From Achromobacter xylosoxidans (lineage in GTDB: Bacteria; Pseudomonadota; Gammaproteobacteria; Burkholderiales; Burkholderiaceae_B): DNA of 64,000 nt. Of this stretch, positions 62,304-64,000 are shown one piece after another (the stretch's first letter is position 1; each line of letters opens with the position of its first letter). The notes beneath the pieces were generated by a model. It worked only from the letters and a program-made list of their open reading frames with translations. It had not been told where the DNA came from and searched no databases. The position numbers were made by a program, and so were the translations under genes. Location: positions 2,232,001 through 2,296,000 of the forward strand of contig NZ_LN831029.1 of NCBI RefSeq assembly GCF_001457475.1, read 5' to 3'.

Positions 62304-62369
62304 GGGGGTATTCGAGTAATACCCCAGAAGTACCTCAGTAGTACCTCAGAAGTACCCCAGCAGTACCCC
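62304..62369 (+). repeat. Five 11-bp repeats with competing hairpin in the rpmI leader
   Basis: Units of AG-N-AGTACC-Y-C lie at 62326, 62337, 62348 and 62359 (perfect 11-bp period), with a degenerate unit at 62315. GGGGTATT (62305-62312) pairs perfectly with AATACCCC (62318-62325) and could alternatively pair with the TACCCC of later units. The rest of 62060-62515 shows the promoter and no gene. Confidence 0.85.
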
Positions 62370-62515
62370 CAAGAAGTGGCAAGAGGTCCTCAAGTTTTGC
62401 CGCAATGGTGTAGGTCGAACGTTTCCGCCTTCGTGGCTTGGGGCGTCGCCAACCGCCTTGCGACAAGCACCTCGCGTCATGTAAATCAACAATGCGTTCA
62501 GTTTAGGGAATCATC

Positions 62516-62713
62516 ATGCCCAAGATGAAAACCAAGAAAAGCGCCGCAAAGCGCTTTCAGGTTCGCGGCAGCGGATCCATCAAGCGTGGTCAGGCGTTCA
62601 AGCGTCACATCCTGACCAAGAAGACCACCAAGAACAAGCGCCAGCTGCGCGGTTCGGCGGCGGTTCACGAGACCAACGTGGCTTCCGTGAAAGCCATGAT
62701 GCCTTTCGCTTGA
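62516..62713 (+). CDS. rpmI: Ribosomal protein L35
   Basis: A 65-residue 50S protein: [20 protein letters not shown], then [18 protein letters not shown], all family-typical. AGGGAA ribosome site. It is co-transcribed with rplT from the promoter at 62168. L20-mediated translational repression is known for this pair in other bacteria. Confidence 0.98.
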   Translation: MPKMKTKKSAAKRFQVRGSGSIKRGQAFKRHILTKKTTKNKRQLRGSAAVHETNVASVKAMMPFA

Positions 62714-62730
62714 TATAAGGGAGATCTACT

Positions 62731-63090
62731 ATGCCTCGCGTCAAACGCGGCGTTACCGCCCGCGCACGTCACAAGAAAGTCATTGCCGCCGCCAAGGGTT
62801 ACCGTGGCCGCCGCGGTAATGTGTTCCGTATCGCCAAGCAAGCGGTCATGCGCGCTGGCCAATACGCCTACCGCGACCGCCGCAACAAGAAGCGCACGTT
62901 CCGCGCGCTGTGGATCACGCGTATCAACGCCGCCGTCCGCGAACATGGCGTCAGCTACAGCGTGTTCATCGCCGGCCTGAAGAAGGCTGCGATCGAACTC
63001 GACCGCAAGGTCCTGGCCGATCTGGCCGTGCGCGACAAGGCCGGCTTTGCCGCCATCGTGCAGCAAGCCAAGGCTGCCTTGGCTGCCTGA
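62731..63090 (+). CDS. rplT: Ribosomal protein L20
   Basis: A 119-residue 50S assembly protein: [40 protein letters not shown] and [20 protein letters not shown]. It lies 17 bp after rpmI. In other bacteria it represses its own operon by binding the leader mRNA. The unusual leader here (62200-62515) is a candidate target. Confidence 0.98.
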   Translation: MPRVKRGVTARARHKKVIAAAKGYRGRRGNVFRIAKQAVMRAGQYAYRDRRNKKRTFRALWITRINAAVREHGVSYSVFIAGLKKAAIELDRKVLADLAVRDKAGFAAIVQQAKAALAA

Positions 63091-63119
63091 TCGCGCGCTT
63101 TAACTCATCGCGCATCGCT

Positions 63120-63153
63120 GCAAACGGGGCTGTAATGGCCCCGTTTGCGTTTT
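63120..63153 (+). terminator. Intrinsic terminator between rplT and pheS
   Basis: GCAAACGGGGC (63120-63130) and GCCCCGTTTGC (63138-63148) form a perfect 11-bp stem with a 7-base loop, followed by GTTTT. It sits 15 bp before pheS, so pheS expression needs readthrough or attenuation. No Phe-rich leader frame is seen in the short gap. Confidence 0.85.
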
Positions 63154-63167
63154 GAAGGCTGGATTTC

Positions 63168-64000
63168 ATGACTCAATCGGTTGACGACCTGGTTTCCCAG
63201 GCGCAAGAACGGTTCGCCGCGGCCACCGACGCCGCCGCGCTCGAAAACGCAAAGGCCCGTTTCCTGGGCAAGGACGGCGCGCTGACGGTCCTGCTCAAGG
63301 GGCTGGGCAAGCTCGATCCCGAGCAGAAGCGCGACATGGGCGCCCGGATCAATCAGGCCAAGCAGAAGGTCGAAGAGCTTTTGAATCTGCGCCGCGCCGC
63401 CTTGGCGCAAGCGGAGCTGGATGCCCGCCTGGCCTCCGAAACCATTGACGTATCGTTGCCGGGCCGCGGTCGCGTGCCGGGTGGCATTCATCCGGTCATC
63501 CGGACCTGGGAGCGGGTCGAAGAAATCTTCCGCTCCATCGGCTTCGACGTGGCCGACGGCCCCGAAGTCGAGAACGACTGGACCAATTTCACCGCCCTCA
63601 ACAACCCGCTGGACCATCCGGCGCGTTCCATGCAGGACACGTTCTACGTCGACATGAAAGATGCCGACGGCCTGCCGCTGCTGCTGCGCACGCACACCAG
63701 CCCCATGCAGGTGCGTTACGCCCGCATGCACAAGCCGCCCATCAAGGTCATCGCGCCGGGGCGCACCTATCGCGTCGACAGCGACGCCACGCACTCGCCC
63801 ATGTTCCACCAGGTGGAAGGGCTCTGGATCGCCGAGGACATCTCGTTCGCCGACCTGAAGGGCGTGTATACCGATTTCCTGCGTTGCTTCTTCGAAAGCG
63901 ACGATCTCGTCGTGCGTTTCCGCCCGTCGTTCTTCCCGTTCACCGAACCGTCGGCCGAAATCGACATGATGTTCACGTCGGGTCCCAACCGCGGCCGCTG
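63168..64000 (+). CDS. pheS: Phenylalanyl-tRNA synthetase alpha subunit (3' end outside window)
   Basis: Catalytic alpha chain, first 277 codons. The N-terminal coiled coil runs about 1-85. The class II core begins [20 protein letters not shown] (motif 1). The motif 2 region is [20 protein letters not shown], followed by the [13 protein letters not shown] active-site strand near the cut. ATG at 63168 with GAAGG upstream. pheT is expected beyond the window. Confidence 0.97.
   Translation, partial: MTQSVDDLVSQAQERFAAATDAAALENAKARFLGKDGALTVLLKGLGKLDPEQKRDMGARINQAKQKVEELLNLRRAALAQAELDARLASETIDVSLPGRGRVPGGIHPVIRTWERVEEIFRSIGFDVADGPEVENDWTNFTALNNPLDHPARSMQDTFYVDMKDADGLPLLLRTHTSPMQVRYARMHKPPIKVIAPGRTYRVDSDATHSPMFHQVEGLWIAEDISFADLKGVYTDFLRCFFESDDLVVRFRPSFFPFTEPSAEIDMMFTSGPNRGR

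Noticed and set aside
62326..62369. 11-bp repeats as iterons of a replication origin
   Set aside because: They lie in a ribosomal-protein leader, with no rep gene, DnaA boxes or plasmid features.

Overview
The window is about 64 kb of high-GC chromosomal DNA from a betaproteobacterium, most likely family Alcaligenaceae (Achromobacter/Bordetella type). The reasons are the gene neighbourhoods (leuCDB-asd-fimV-truA-trpF; thrS-infC; rpmI-rplT-pheS), the many TRAP and peptide-type ABC uptake systems, a PTS reduced to IIA-Man/HPr/EI, and a LapA/BrtA-type biofilm adhesin with its own type I secretion genes. Nothing in the window indicates a plasmid or an intact prophage. All identifications are from reading the sequence; no database search was run.

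Region 1 (1-9946, minus strand) is a biofilm module. It holds the N-terminal 1280 codons of a giant repeat adhesin with a retention module and a LapG-like cleavage motif, a LuxR-type regulator with a degenerate receiver, the membrane fusion protein, the ABC exporter, a small unnamed protein, and the TolC-like outer membrane channel.

Region 2 (9947-19882, plus strand) is housekeeping biosynthesis: leuC-leuD-leuB behind a Leu/Val-rich leader peptide, asd, a FimV-like protein carrying 61 uninterrupted Gly-X-Y triplets, truA, an orphan TRAP binding protein and trpF. trpB does not follow trpF. Instead there is a tRNA-Val(GAC) and a low-GC methyltransferase gene (to about 21420).

Region 3 (21569-31693) is accessory: an alpha/beta hydrolase divergent from a CGNR zinc-finger regulator, several small proteins, a PhnZ-like HD oxygenase, a YbaN protein, then a LacI-controlled sugar-acid operon (dctQ-dctM-dctP-dehydratase).

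Region 4 (31706-44705, minus strand) is a 12-gene catabolic block: FCD-GntR regulator, TPP enzyme, M20 amidohydrolase, aldehyde dehydrogenase, peptide-type ABC transporter, cupin, acetylpolyamine-amidohydrolase-like deacetylase and DMT exporter. The combination suggests uptake and deacylation of an N-acylated amine or polyamine followed by aldehyde oxidation. The substrate is unknown.

Region 5 (45010-64000) holds an ArnT-like glycosyltransferase, hemN with an FNR box, an RcsB/BvgA-like response regulator, rfbD, thrS behind a Thr-Thr-Thr leader peptide and hairpin, infC with an ATC start, gshB, the regulatory PTS, glnK-amtB behind a sigma-54/NtrC promoter, a lipoprotein, ubiK, comM, and rpmI-rplT-pheS. 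The usual infC-rpmI adjacency is broken by about 9.2 kb.

The most unusual signals are the collagen-like FimV, two amino-acid-specific leader peptides (leuC and thrS), a five-copy 11-bp repeat with a competing hairpin in the rpmI leader, and several clear operators whose regulators lie beside them.
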